Positions 24,051 to 33,680 of a stretch of 64,000 nt of DNA are shown one piece after another. A program made the translations under genes and the position numbers. The DNA comes from JBCCXL01 sp039191605 (GTDB taxonomy: Bacteria > Acidobacteriota > Thermoanaerobaculia > Multivoradales > JAHZIX01): assembly GCA_039191605.1 (NCBI GenBank), contig JBCCXL010000023.1, forward strand, positions 1 through 64,000, given 5' to 3'. Numbering within the stretch: position 1 is the first letter of the stretch; the number at the start of each line of letters is the position of its first letter. Under the pieces are notes generated by a model, which searched no databases, was not told the DNA's origin, and worked only from the letters and a program-made list of their open reading frames with translations.

Positions 24051-24842
24051 TCAGCTCGCTCGGCGCGAGCCCTGGGGGTAGAGGTTGGTGATCAGGTGCA
24101 GGTGCAGCTCGTTGCGTAAGCTGTTGGAGTCCAGATCTTTGCGGATCTCTCCGTCCACCGCTAAAGAGATCTTACCGGTCTCTTCGGAGACCACCACCGC
24201 TACCGCGTCGGTTTCTTCCGAGATTCCCAGAGCCGCCCGGTGGCGGGTGCCGAATTCCTTCGACAGTTCCGGGTTCGAGGACAGGGGCAGAAAGGAGGCG
24301 GCGCCGGCGATGCGGTCGTCCTGGAGGATCACCGCTCCATCGTGGAGCGGGCTCTGGGGGTGAAAGATGGAGATCAGCAGGTCGTAGGACAGCAGTGAGT
24401 CGAGGGTGATGCCGCTCTCGACGTAGTCTCTCAGCCCTTCTTCTCGCTCGATGACGATCAGGGCCCCGGTGCGTTTGTTGGCCAGGGAGGTGGCGGTGAG
24501 CACCACCGCATCCAGGGTCGGGGCGACTCGGCTCTGCTTGCGCATCCCCCACAGGGGGTTGCGCCCGAAGGTGGCCAGGGCGCGGCGAATCTCGGTCTGG
24601 AAGAGGACGATGACCGCTAACGGCAGCAGAATTGGCAGATTGCCCAATAGGGTCGAGAGGGCCTCTAGGTCCGCCAGTCGGGCGGTGCCGTAGACCGCGC
24701 CGAGAACGGCGATTCCCAGCAGCATCTGCACCGCTCGAGTGCGGCGCACCAGCAGCAGCAGGTTGTAGATGATCAGGGTGACGATGGCGATGTCCGCCAG
24801 ATCCCGAACGGTGAAGGAGCGCCACAGCTCTTCGAAGCTCAC
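24051..24842 (-). CDS. cdaA: Membrane diadenylate cyclase
   Basis: About 263 residues: three N-terminal membrane helices (IAIVTLIIYNLLLLV, MLLGIAVLGAVYG, ILLPLAVIVLFQ) and a C-terminal DAC domain with the two diagnostic motifs, PLHDGAVILQDD (DGA) and GTRHRAALGISEET (RHR). It joins two ATP to make c-di-AMP. The GTG at 24842 overlaps the folP stop (GTGA) and has GGAGGAGG upstream, better than an in-frame ATG 12 codons earlier inside folP. cdaR follows immediately. Confidence 0.95.
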   Translation of the reverse strand: MSFEELWRSFTVRDLADIAIVTLIIYNLLLLVRRTRAVQMLLGIAVLGAVYGTARLADLEALSTLLGNLPILLPLAVIVLFQTEIRRALATFGRNPLWGMRKQSRVAPTLDAVVLTATSLANKRTGALIVIEREEGLRDYVESGITLDSLLSYDLLISIFHPQSPLHDGAVILQDDRIAGAASFLPLSSNPELSKEFGTRHRAALGISEETDAVAVVVSEETGKISLAVDGEIRKDLDSNSLRNELHLHLITNLYPQGSRRAS

Positions 24843-25740
24843 GCTGCCTCCTCCAGTCCTCGCCAGATCTCCAGGCATTGACGGGTGGCGGCGACGTCGT
24901 GCACCCGCAGGATCTCGGTTCTCGCTCGGGCGGCCCAGGCGGCGACGGCGAGGCTGCCGGCGAGGCGCTCGGTTGGCGGCGGTGAGCCGATGCCGGCGGC
25001 CTCGAGGGTCGCCGCCATAAAGCTCTTGCGGCTGGCTCCCAAGAGCAGCGGATGGCCGAGATTCGCCAGTCGAGGGAGACCCTTGATCAGGGAGAGGTTC
25101 TGCTCTGCCGTCTTACCGAAGCCGATCCCCGGGTCGAGGACGATGAGCTCCTCCTCGACGCCGAGGTCGAGCAGCCTGCCGGCGGCGGCGGCCAGCTCGC
25201 TTCGCACCTCTTCGACCACGTCGTCGAATTGAATCTCCCGCTGCATGGTGGCCAGCTGGCCGCGGCTGTGCATGATGATCACCGGGCACCGCGCGTCGGC
25301 CACCGCGCGACAGAGCGCGGGGTCCGAGAGCATTGAGATGTCGTTGATCAGATCGGCGCCCGACTCGAGGGCTCGCCGGGCCACCTCTCCCTTCCGGGTG
25401 TCGACGGAGAGCGGGGCCGTCACCCGCGAGCGCAGGGCTTCGAGCACCGGCAGCAGCCGCTGAAGCTCCTCCGCCTCAGGCACCTCATGGGCGCCATCAC
25501 CATAGACGCCGCCGCCGGGGCGGGTGGATTCGGCCCCGAGATCCAGCAGATCCGCTCCCTCCTCCAGCATCTCCAGGCCGCGCTCCACCGCCGCCTCGAC
25601 GGCGTGGTAGAGCCCGCCGTCGCTGAAGGAGTCGGGAGTAATGTTGAGGATTCCCATCACCAGGGGGCGCTGGCGAAATGCGAGAAAACGCCCTCCGGGC
25701 AGGCGAAGCCCGCGGCCTTTGGTGAGGGAATCCTCCTGGG

Positions 25741-25744
<4 letters not shown>
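24839..25744 (-). CDS. folP: Dihydropteroate synthase
   Basis: 301 residues. The first signature GILNITPDSFSDGG binds pterin, DLGAESTRPGG follows, then SVDTRKGEVARRAL and DPGIGFGKTAEQNL, all hallmark motifs of DHPS. It condenses dihydropterin pyrophosphate with p-aminobenzoate in folate synthesis and is the sulfonamide target. Start and stop overlap the neighbours by 4 bases on each side (ATGA with ftsH, GTGA with cdaA). Confidence 0.95.
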
Positions 25745-27828
<2,084 letters not shown>

Positions 27829-27963
27829 TGTGCTACCTCGGTATGCGTCCTCGCGCTCAGGGGGCGAGGGGATCTCGGCTGCGATCGTCTCGGGGAGTCA
27901 GAGGGGGAGGGTGGCCGAGAATCCGGCGATTCGTCCCCGTAGCCTACCAGCGTTGGCGAGCTT

Positions 27964-29580
27964 TCAACCATCGGTGCAGAAGGATCGATGGACGAGCCCT
28001 GGATTAGAAGGGTTCGTAAGCTTCTCAACGCCGGATTTCTGATCATTTCGGCGCCGAAGCGTGATCCGGACCCATCGCTGGGGCCGGTGAGAGTCGGGAA
28101 GGGTGGGTGCAGCCGTTGCGACCCCGGGGACCCAGCAGATGGTGCCGGAAATCTCCAGCAGCGGCCAGCGGTCGCGCCACCACCGAGGCAGTCGGGCTTT
28201 GTCAAAAAGTCCCTTGAGAGAGCGGGCTCTGCGTCCTCGGGTGGTGATCCGGTCGCCGGGGCGTCGGCTGCGAAAGAGCAGTGGGGTGCCTTGGGGAGTC
28301 GCTAGGTCGATGCTGAAGGCGCGAGACCGGCTTTGAGCCGTCGCCTCGCGGGATCGGGCAGGCCGGGTGCGCCGGCGGGAGGTTTGAAGATCGATTTGAA
28401 GGTCGCTGGAGGGAAGCTGAATTCGCAGCCTTTCGGGGGCCGCTTCGACTTGCCTCTCTAGGTGAAACGCTTCCGGTGGCCCCAGTTGTTCCCGGGCGAG
28501 CCTCAGCCAGCCGCAGCTGCCTTCCCACCGCCAGCCGCCACCGACATCGCAGCCCAGCACGTTGGGAGAGGTGAGCTGGCGCTGGAGCTCGCCCCGCGCC
28601 GGCGTGGTGGCCGGGTAGCGGGCTCCGGCTCTACGGTGCAGCCAGGCGAGGGCGGAGTCCATGGTGGGGCCCGGGAGGGCAGCCAGAGCAGCTCGCGGGA
28701 GGAGGGCTTCTTCCCGGCCGAACTGCGCCCGCAGCTGACCTGCCCAGCGCTGATCCAGGGCCCGACGAGCCCTCCCTGCGGCGCGGGCGAGGGAGTGGAG
28801 GCGAGAGCGCAGCTGGGGCTCCTGCTCTAGAAGAATGGGCATCAAGGCGTGCCGCAGGCGCGCCCGCGGCTGCCGCCAATCCTGATTCGTTGGATCCTGC
28901 ACCGCCTCGACTCCAACCTCCTGCAGCAGCGTCTGGAGCGTTCTCTGTGGCAGGTCGAGGAGGGGGCGGAGCACCCGGTCGCGGCGCCAGCGGATGCCTT
29001 CCAGGCCCTCCCAGCCGCTGCCGAAGGCGAGGCGTAGGAGCAGCGTCTCCGCCTGGTCGTCGCGGTGATGGGCGGTCAGGATCCAGCGCAGCCCATGCTG
29101 CCGCCGAACGCTTTCGAGGAAGCGGTAGCGCAGATCGCGGGCGGCGGCCTCGGGGCTCAGGCCCGGCGGCCAAGGCTGGCTGCGTCGCTCCACGACGCAT
29201 TGAACGCCAAGGTTTCGGCATTGTGCCTCTGCTCGCTCTGCCCTGCGTGCCGAGTCTCCGTCGGCGGCGTGGTCATAGTGAGCGGCGATCCAGCGCGGGC
29301 CACCGCGCTGCCGCAGCTCCTGAGCCGCCAGCAAGAGTGCGGTGGAGTCGGGGCCGCCGGAGAACGCGATCAGCAGCCCTTCACCAGACGTTGGGGGATT
29401 CGCATCGGCTCGGTCGACGCATCGGGACAGAGCTCGCAGCACAGGAGTCAGGGTAGAGGAGAGGGAGTCTCGATCCTCTGCCGGCTGCCTGAGCACGATT
29501 TGATCTTGGGAAGGGGGTTCGGCGAAGAATCTACGCCGGTGAGTCAGCGTGGGCCGGCCTGATGGGGTCGGGGAGACCAT
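27964..29580 (-). CDS. tilS: tRNA(Ile)-lysidine synthase
   Basis: 538 residues. The PP-loop ATP site LIAFSGGPDSTALLLAA and the LTAHHRDDQAETLLLRL motif identify TilS. The C-terminal domain has LFRSRRPGDRI and KGLFDKARLPRWWRDRWPLL in key pieces, as in full-length TilS. It changes C34 of tRNA-Ile(CAU) to lysidine so that it reads AUA. It is first in the conserved tilS-ftsH cluster, and a CAU-anticodon tRNA gene lies about 100 bp upstream on the same strand. The start is not firmly fixed: an N-terminal extension of about 60 residues precedes the PP-loop. Confidence 0.93.
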   Translation of the reverse strand: MVSPTPSGRPTLTHRRRFFAEPPSQDQIVLRQPAEDRDSLSSTLTPVLRALSRCVDRADANPPTSGEGLLIAFSGGPDSTALLLAAQELRQRGGPRWIAAHYDHAADGDSARRAERAEAQCRNLGVQCVVERRSQPWPPGLSPEAAARDLRYRFLESVRRQHGLRWILTAHHRDDQAETLLLRLAFGSGWEGLEGIRWRRDRVLRPLLDLPQRTLQTLLQEVGVEAVQDPTNQDWRQPRARLRHALMPILLEQEPQLRSRLHSLARAAGRARRALDQRWAGQLRAQFGREEALLPRAALAALPGPTMDSALAWLHRRAGARYPATTPARGELQRQLTSPNVLGCDVGGGWRWEGSCGWLRLAREQLGPPEAFHLERQVEAAPERLRIQLPSSDLQIDLQTSRRRTRPARSREATAQSRSRAFSIDLATPQGTPLLFRSRRPGDRITTRGRRARSLKGLFDKARLPRWWRDRWPLLEISGTICWVPGVATAAPTLPDSHRPQRWVRITLRRRNDQKSGVEKLTNPSNPGLVHRSFCTDG

Positions 29581-29678
29581 AGAGGGGGACCGACCGAACT
29601 GAAACCAGGAGCTGTAAGAAGGAAGCTCAGCTTGGCTCCAGAGGGAGTGAGTCGCAGGGCAGGAAGAAAGGAATTGAG

Positions 29679-29752
29679 TGGCGGTGGAGGGACTTGAACC
29701 CCCGACTCGACGATTATGAGTCGCCTGCTCTGACCACCTGAGCTACACCGCC
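29679..29752 (-). tRNA. tRNA with CAU anticodon (elongator Met or Ile2)
   Basis: Full cloverleaf on the minus strand: acceptor GGCGGTG/CACCGCC, D-stem GCTC/GAGC, anticodon stem GGCGA/TCGTC with loop CTCATAA (anticodon CAT), T-arm GGGGG-TTCAAGT-CCCTC. CCA is not encoded. The anticodon arm resembles that of E. coli tRNA-Ile2, while the acceptor and T-arm resemble elongator tRNA-Met of other bacteria, so the identity stays open. It is not an initiator: the anticodon stem lacks the three G-C pairs. Confidence 0.92.
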
Positions 29753-30450
29753 GTAAGTCTTGCCCTCGAAAGGGGCGAATGCGAAGTGCCGAAGCCGAAA
29801 TCGCATCCGTAAAGCCGCGAGAGTATGCCCGATCCGCTGGGGGATGTCCAGCTTCGTACACGGCGGTCGCCAGCTCCCTGTTCCGCTGGCGAAGGTTGAG
29901 TCTAGATTCCCAGCCTTCGCGGGGACCGGCGGAAATCACTAGGCCCCGAGCTGGGAAGGAGCAACTCGGGGCTGGCGATCCGATGGGCCGATGAGATTCG
30001 CGCTAGAGACAGCGAAGCCGAGGGCCGGGTCCCTTTCGCTGCGGAAGCCAGGGAGGTACAGGAAACCCCGAGTCGGGCCTTGGGGCTGGCTTCATCCAGC
30101 CATCAGGCCCTTCAGGGATCGGGCACAGATTGGGTGGAGTAAGCAGCGGTCCTTCGACCGAGCTGCTGTCGGGACGAGCTGCTGTAGGACCGAGAGCCGA
30201 GCCTTGCCGAAGCTCGTATTCCCTGCCGGTGTTCTGGCTTGCCTTGCTCTAGCTAATTCCCCGCGTTCTAGCTTCCCGCGCCTTCACTTGCAGAATTGGC
30301 CAGCAGGTACGAAGGCCGGCGCGGGAGGCTCGTATCGACAGCTTTCCCGAGCCATCGCTACACGCAGTGCACAATCTCCGGCTCCGAGGCTTCGGTGCGA
30401 CAGAAAGCCTCGGATGCGGTGGCTCCTTCAGCGGAGCGAGGCCGGCCCCT
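29753..30450. other. Gene-free spacer between tRNA-CAU and arsR-type gene
   Basis: No frame has protein-like composition or a ribosome binding site. Two imperfect copies of a 16-17-bp unit containing CGAGCTGCTGT occur near 30158-30190. I recognise no structured RNA. Confidence 0.5.
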
Positions 30451-30801
30451 TCAGCGCAGGGAAGACTGGCAGCTGCGGAACTGGCCGAAGAAGGAACGCA
30501 TCGAAGCGCTGAGGGTGTCATCGTTCAGGCGGTAGATGACGTTCTGCCCTTGACGCTGATCGACAACCAGGTCCGCTTCCTTCAGCACCGAGAGGTGACG
30601 GGAGATGGTCGGCTGGGAGAGGTTGAAGTTGCCGACGATCTCGCCCACCGTGTGCTGGTTGACCTCGAGCAGGCGCAGAATTTCCTGGCGGGTGCCATCC
30701 GAGAGGGCCTTGAAGACCTTGGTGAGACGACGGGGGTTGGTCACCTGCACCGGAGGCATGGCGTTGGGGGCTGACGTGGTGGTGGGGGTCGCGTTATTCA
30801 T
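30451..30801 (-). CDS. ArsR-family winged-helix transcriptional regulator
   Basis: 116 residues. After a Thr/Pro/Asn-rich start the winged helix is clear: LTKVFKALSDGTRQEILRLL, then VGEIVGNFNLSQPTISRHLSVLKEADLV (recognition helix QPTISRHLSVL), and the wing DQRQGQNVIYRLND. ArsR-type proteins are usually dimeric repressors released by a metal or other signal. The ELCVCDL-type metal site of ArsR/SmtB is absent, so the signal is unknown. The start has AAGGAAGGA about 11 bases upstream. No effector gene is adjacent, so its targets may be elsewhere. Confidence 0.9.
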   Translation of the reverse strand: MNNATPTTTSAPNAMPPVQVTNPRRLTKVFKALSDGTRQEILRLLEVNQHTVGEIVGNFNLSQPTISRHLSVLKEADLVVDQRQGQNVIYRLNDDTLSASMRSFFGQFRSCQSSLR

Positions 30802-31650
30802 GTTCAGAAAATCCTTCCTTCGCTCGCTAGAGGGCTATCTCGGGGGCTTCGGAATTCCCGAGAGAACCTGTCGGTGAGGGAGAGGGCGAAATCGCCATCC
30901 CTTTGCTTCGCTCGTCGGCTCGATGTCCGAATGATCCTCGAATTGAGGGTCCTCGAGAGGACAGCTATGGCTTCGATCGGCAGGAACGCGCGCCGATGAT
31001 TCGGGCTGCGCTTCGCCATGGAGAGAAGGCTCGGTGAATGGAGCCCAAGGAATAGAGCCATACCCTAGAGATCTGGCCCACTCGTGGTATCCCGCGAGTG
31101 TAGGTAGTGTAGAAGTGTAGTGTTGAGAAATTATTGAGAATCAATGTTGGTGCGCAGAGAGAGCGCCAAGTAGCTTTGCATACACGTGTAAACTTCTGTA
31201 TATTCAACTTTTAGCCCGACTCCCAACAAGTCTTTTCGGTGCATTCTGTGTCGCCTTCAAGTTGCTGCTGGCATTGAGTTTGGCAACAGAGGGCGGAGAG
31301 ATCCTGCTGTAGCCGTAGAGACTTTGGCAATCGATTGGGTGGGCGCTTGAAAGTATTCGGTAATGGCTCGCTCTATTTCTTTGGTGGATTGCTCTTCAAA
31401 TTCGAGAGTGTCTCGGGAGTCAGGCGGTGTGGTTGAGCCTGGGGCTGTAGGGCTTGGGCGACTTCATCTCTAGCGATGCCGTCTCTGGCGATGTGATCTC
31501 TAGAGATGTCATCGCCGAGATCCTCTTCGGTAATGGATGTCTTCGGTAATAGGGTGCCGCGATGCAGCGTGGGGAGATCGCGTGAGACCAAGACAGCCCA
31601 GCTAAAGGCGGTGCAGCAAAGACGGTGCAGCGGAAAAAAAACTTGCAGCC
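30802..31650. other. Gene-free spacer with a low-GC pocket
   Basis: Positions about 31080-31260 are AT-rich for this genome. They hold an inverted repeat ATTGA-GAA-TCAAT (in ATTATTGAGAATCAATG) and a perfect 10-bp palindrome TACACGTGTA at 31181-31190. No convincing open reading frame occurs. The right part carries 15-bp repeats (31463-31507). Confidence 0.5.
31463..31507. repeat. Three tandem 15-bp repeats
   Basis: Units start at 31463, 31478 and 31493, of the form NYSRTCTCTRGCGAT (TTCATCTCTAGCGAT, GCCGTCTCTGGCGAT, GTGATCTCTAGAGAT), with a decayed fourth unit. They are not inside a recognisable gene. Confidence 0.7.
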
Positions 31651-31685
31651 AAAGAAAAGAGCGGACACCTAAAAGGTGCCCGCTC
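31651..31685 (-). terminator. Rho-independent terminator after sodA
   Basis: On the minus strand GAGCGGGCACC-TTTTA-GGTGTCCGCTC forms an 11-bp stem (one G-T pair) followed by TTTTCTTT. It lies about 75 bp beyond the sodA stop codon. Confidence 0.85.
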
Positions 31686-31760
31686 GATCGAGAGGCCGGG
31701 GCTCCATGGGCTCGACTCGGCGAGGGATCGCCTTCTAGCCGGGGAGCCTCAGAGGCTGCT

Positions 31761-32372
31761 TTAGGCGATGGCGTCAGCGTAGCGCTGGCCGACTACGTTC
31801 CAGTCGACCAGGTTCCAGAAAGCCTCGATGTAGTCCGGGCGACGGTTCTGGTAGTGCAGGTAGTAGGCGTGCTCCCAGACATCGAGGCCGAGGATCGGGG
31901 TGTGACCCTGCATTAGCGGGCTGTCCTGGTTGGCGGTGCCGTAGACCTGCAGCTGGCCGTTGCCGTCTACCGCCAGCCAGCCCCAGCCGGAGCCGAATTG
32001 GGTGCCGGCGGCGCTGGAGAAGCTCTTCTTGAAGCTGTCGAAGCCGCCCAGCTCCGACTGAATGGCGTCGGCGAGCTTACCCGTCGGCTCACCGCCGCCG
32101 GAGGCGCTCAAGGTGGGCCAGAAGAGGCTGTGATTGGCGTGGCCACCGCCGTTGTTGCGAACCGCGGTGCGGATCGCCTCAGGAACGCTGTCGATGCCCC
32201 GCAGGAGGTCATCGAGGCTCTTAGCAGCGAGCTCGGCGCTGCCTTCGAGAGCGCCATTGAGCTTGGTTACGTAGCCGTTGTGATGACGGCCATGGTGGAT
32301 CTCCATGGTCTTGGCATCGATGTGGGGCTCGAGGGCGTCGTAAGCGTAGGGAAGGTCAGGAAGGGTGTGCAT
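31761..32372 (-). CDS. sodA: Superoxide dismutase, Mn type
   Basis: 203 residues. It opens with LPDLPYAYDALEPHID, has the metal His in MEIHHGRHHNGYV and NNGGGHANHSLFW, and the C-terminal DVWEHAYYLHYQNRR with Asp and His ligands. GGGH near position 77 and TANQDSPL (Gln of the Mn class) favour manganese over iron. It removes superoxide in the cytoplasm. I chose the ATG at 32372: AGGAG lies 10 bases upstream, whereas the earlier in-frame TTG would place that site inside the gene. A stem-loop (32414-32448) lies in its 5' leader and a terminator follows. Confidence 0.95.
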   Translation of the reverse strand: MHTLPDLPYAYDALEPHIDAKTMEIHHGRHHNGYVTKLNGALEGSAELAAKSLDDLLRGIDSVPEAIRTAVRNNGGGHANHSLFWPTLSASGGGEPTGKLADAIQSELGGFDSFKKSFSSAAGTQFGSGWGWLAVDGNGQLQVYGTANQDSPLMQGHTPILGLDVWEHAYYLHYQNRRPDYIEAFWNLVDWNVVGQRYADAIA

Positions 32373-32413
32373 CAGCAGCGTCTCCTGCAATCGGTGTTGT
32401 CGGATGGTTTGGG

Positions 32414-32448
32414 GGCGAGCCTTCGCCTCGGTGGCTGTGAGGCTCGCC
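32414..32448. other. Stem-loop in the sodA upstream region
   Basis: GGCGAGCC and GGCTCGCC form an 8-bp stem around a 19-base loop. On the plus strand it is followed by TTTT and would act as a terminator against antisense reading. On the minus strand it falls in the sodA leader 42 bases before the start. Confidence 0.5.
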
Positions 32449-32645
32449 TTTTATTCTGTCATGAAGCGCTGACCCGCCCAACGGGGGCCGCGGGCCTCTC
32501 GGGGTGGTCCCTAAGGGCCTGGGAATCAGTGGGCTGGGACAAGGCATATCAAGGACTTCGCCGCTGATCTGAGATCCGATGGCGCGGATTACCCCACGGC
32601 TGATTCGGGGGTGCTGAAGGGGAGGAAAAAGTTCAAGAACGATCG

Positions 32646-32673
32646 TTGACTTTCTGAGAAGGGCTTGTATACC
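32646..32673 (+). promoter_or_regulatory. Sigma-70 promoter of tRNA-Val
   Basis: TTGACT, a 16-base spacer, then TATACC, ending 21 bases before the first base of tRNA-Val. It probably drives tRNA-Val, tRNA-Asp and rpmG together, because the next terminator lies after rpmG. Confidence 0.7.
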
Positions 32674-32694
32674 ATTAGCGCTCCCTGGCGGCTG

Positions 32695-32771
32695 GGGAGG
32701 TTAGCTCAGTTGGTTAGAGCACCTGCCTTACACGCAGGGGGTCGTGGGTTCGAGTCCCCCACCTCCCACCA
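32695..32771 (+). tRNA. tRNA-Val (anticodon TAC)
   Basis: Cloverleaf with acceptor GGGAGGT/ACCTCCC, D-arm GCTC/GAGC, anticodon stem CTGCC/GGCAG-type pairing with loop TTACACG (anticodon TAC), T-arm GTGGG-TTCGAGT-CCCCC, and encoded CCA. Confidence 0.96.
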
Positions 32772-32983
32772 TTGCACCAGCGATGTCTCTTTCTGATTCC
32801 ACGGAATCAGAGATTTCAACGGGCAAAGGAATCCTGGGATGGACGGGATCAGATTCCCGACCTACCTGATGCCGACAGGTTGATCTATCAAAGATCGCGC
32901 AGCTTCGACGGGTCCTCTCGTCACGGTTGCACACTGTTCGAAGGAAGCGCCCGTTCAGGACGCTCCATGCTTCGGCAGACTGC

Positions 32984-33060
32984 GGGGTCGTAGTTCAGCT
33001 GGTTAGAATGCCGGCCTGTCACGCCGGAGGTCGCGGGTTCGAGTCCCGTCGGCCCCGCCA
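32984..33060 (+). tRNA. tRNA-Asp (anticodon GTC)
   Basis: Cloverleaf with acceptor GGGGTCG/CGGCCCC (one G-T pair), anticodon stem CGGCC/CCGGA-type pairing with loop TGTCACG (anticodon GTC), T-arm GCGGG-TTCGAGT-CCCGT, discriminator G and encoded CCA. Discriminator G fits Asp. Confidence 0.96.
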
Positions 33061-33228
33061 CTTCATCTTAAGCAGCCATCGATTGCAGGGCAGCCCTCGA
33101 TCCGGCTTATCAGCCGTCGAGGCCTTTCCCGATTCGGTCTCGAGCGATTCGGTCCCCAAGGCGGCTCTCCAAGCAGCCACCTCTCGACCGCCAATAGCTA
33201 CGGATCATCAACCCGGACGGAAACCATC

Positions 33229-33384
33229 ATGCGCGACAAGATCAAGCTCGTTTCGACCGCCGGAACCGGTTACTTCTACACCACCACCAAGAATAAGAAG
33301 ACTTCCACCGAGAAGCTGGTGCTGAAGAAGTATGACCCGAAGATCCGCAAGCACGTCGACTTCAAAGAAGAAAAGATGCGCTGA
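33229..33384 (+). CDS. rpmG: Ribosomal protein L33
   Basis: 51 residues, typical L33 length: MRDKIKLVSTAGTGYFYTTT at the start, then NKKTSTEKLVLKKYDP, ending in DFKEEKMR. The zinc-binding cysteine pairs of the C+ form are absent, so this is the zinc-independent (C-) paralog. It follows tRNA-Val and tRNA-Asp and is closed by a terminator at 33478-33505. The secE-nusG genes often found after rpmG are missing here. Confidence 0.95.
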   Translation: MRDKIKLVSTAGTGYFYTTTKNKKTSTEKLVLKKYDPKIRKHVDFKEEKMR

Positions 33385-33477
33385 TTCCTGCGCTGGAGCT
33401 TTGCGCCGCCTCCTCGAGGCAGCGGAGGTTCTTAGCGAGCAGGATCGAGCAGCCAGCGCGGGGCTTTCCCGCGATCG

Positions 33478-33505
33478 AGCGCCGCGATTTCGCGGCGCTT
33501 TTTCT
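33478..33505 (+). terminator. Rho-independent terminator after rpmG
   Basis: AGCGCCGCG-ATTT-CGCGGCGCT, a perfect 9-bp GC-rich stem, followed by TTTTTCT. It closes the tRNA-Val/tRNA-Asp/rpmG unit. Confidence 0.9.
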
Positions 33506-33680
33506 ATTGGCTCGTATTGGCTTGGGTTTCTAGAGCCCCAGTATTTAAGACATATAGGTCGAAGGCAGCGACCGGCGAGGCCTGCTCCCAGGGGAGCTGG
33601 GAGGCCTGGAGAGCCCCTATATTGAGGCCCCCATCAATTGGGGGCACCCCAGAGTTAAGGGCCCCACAGCTAGCTTCCTC

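Noticed and set aside
29991..30512. Plus-strand frame in the tRNA/arsR spacer
   Set aside because: Arg/Pro/Ser-rich with no ribosome binding site, and it runs antisense into the ArsR gene.
33627..33645. GCCCCC/GGGGGC hairpin as terminator of the sulfatase-fold gene
   Set aside because: No T tract follows on either strand, so it was not called as a terminator.
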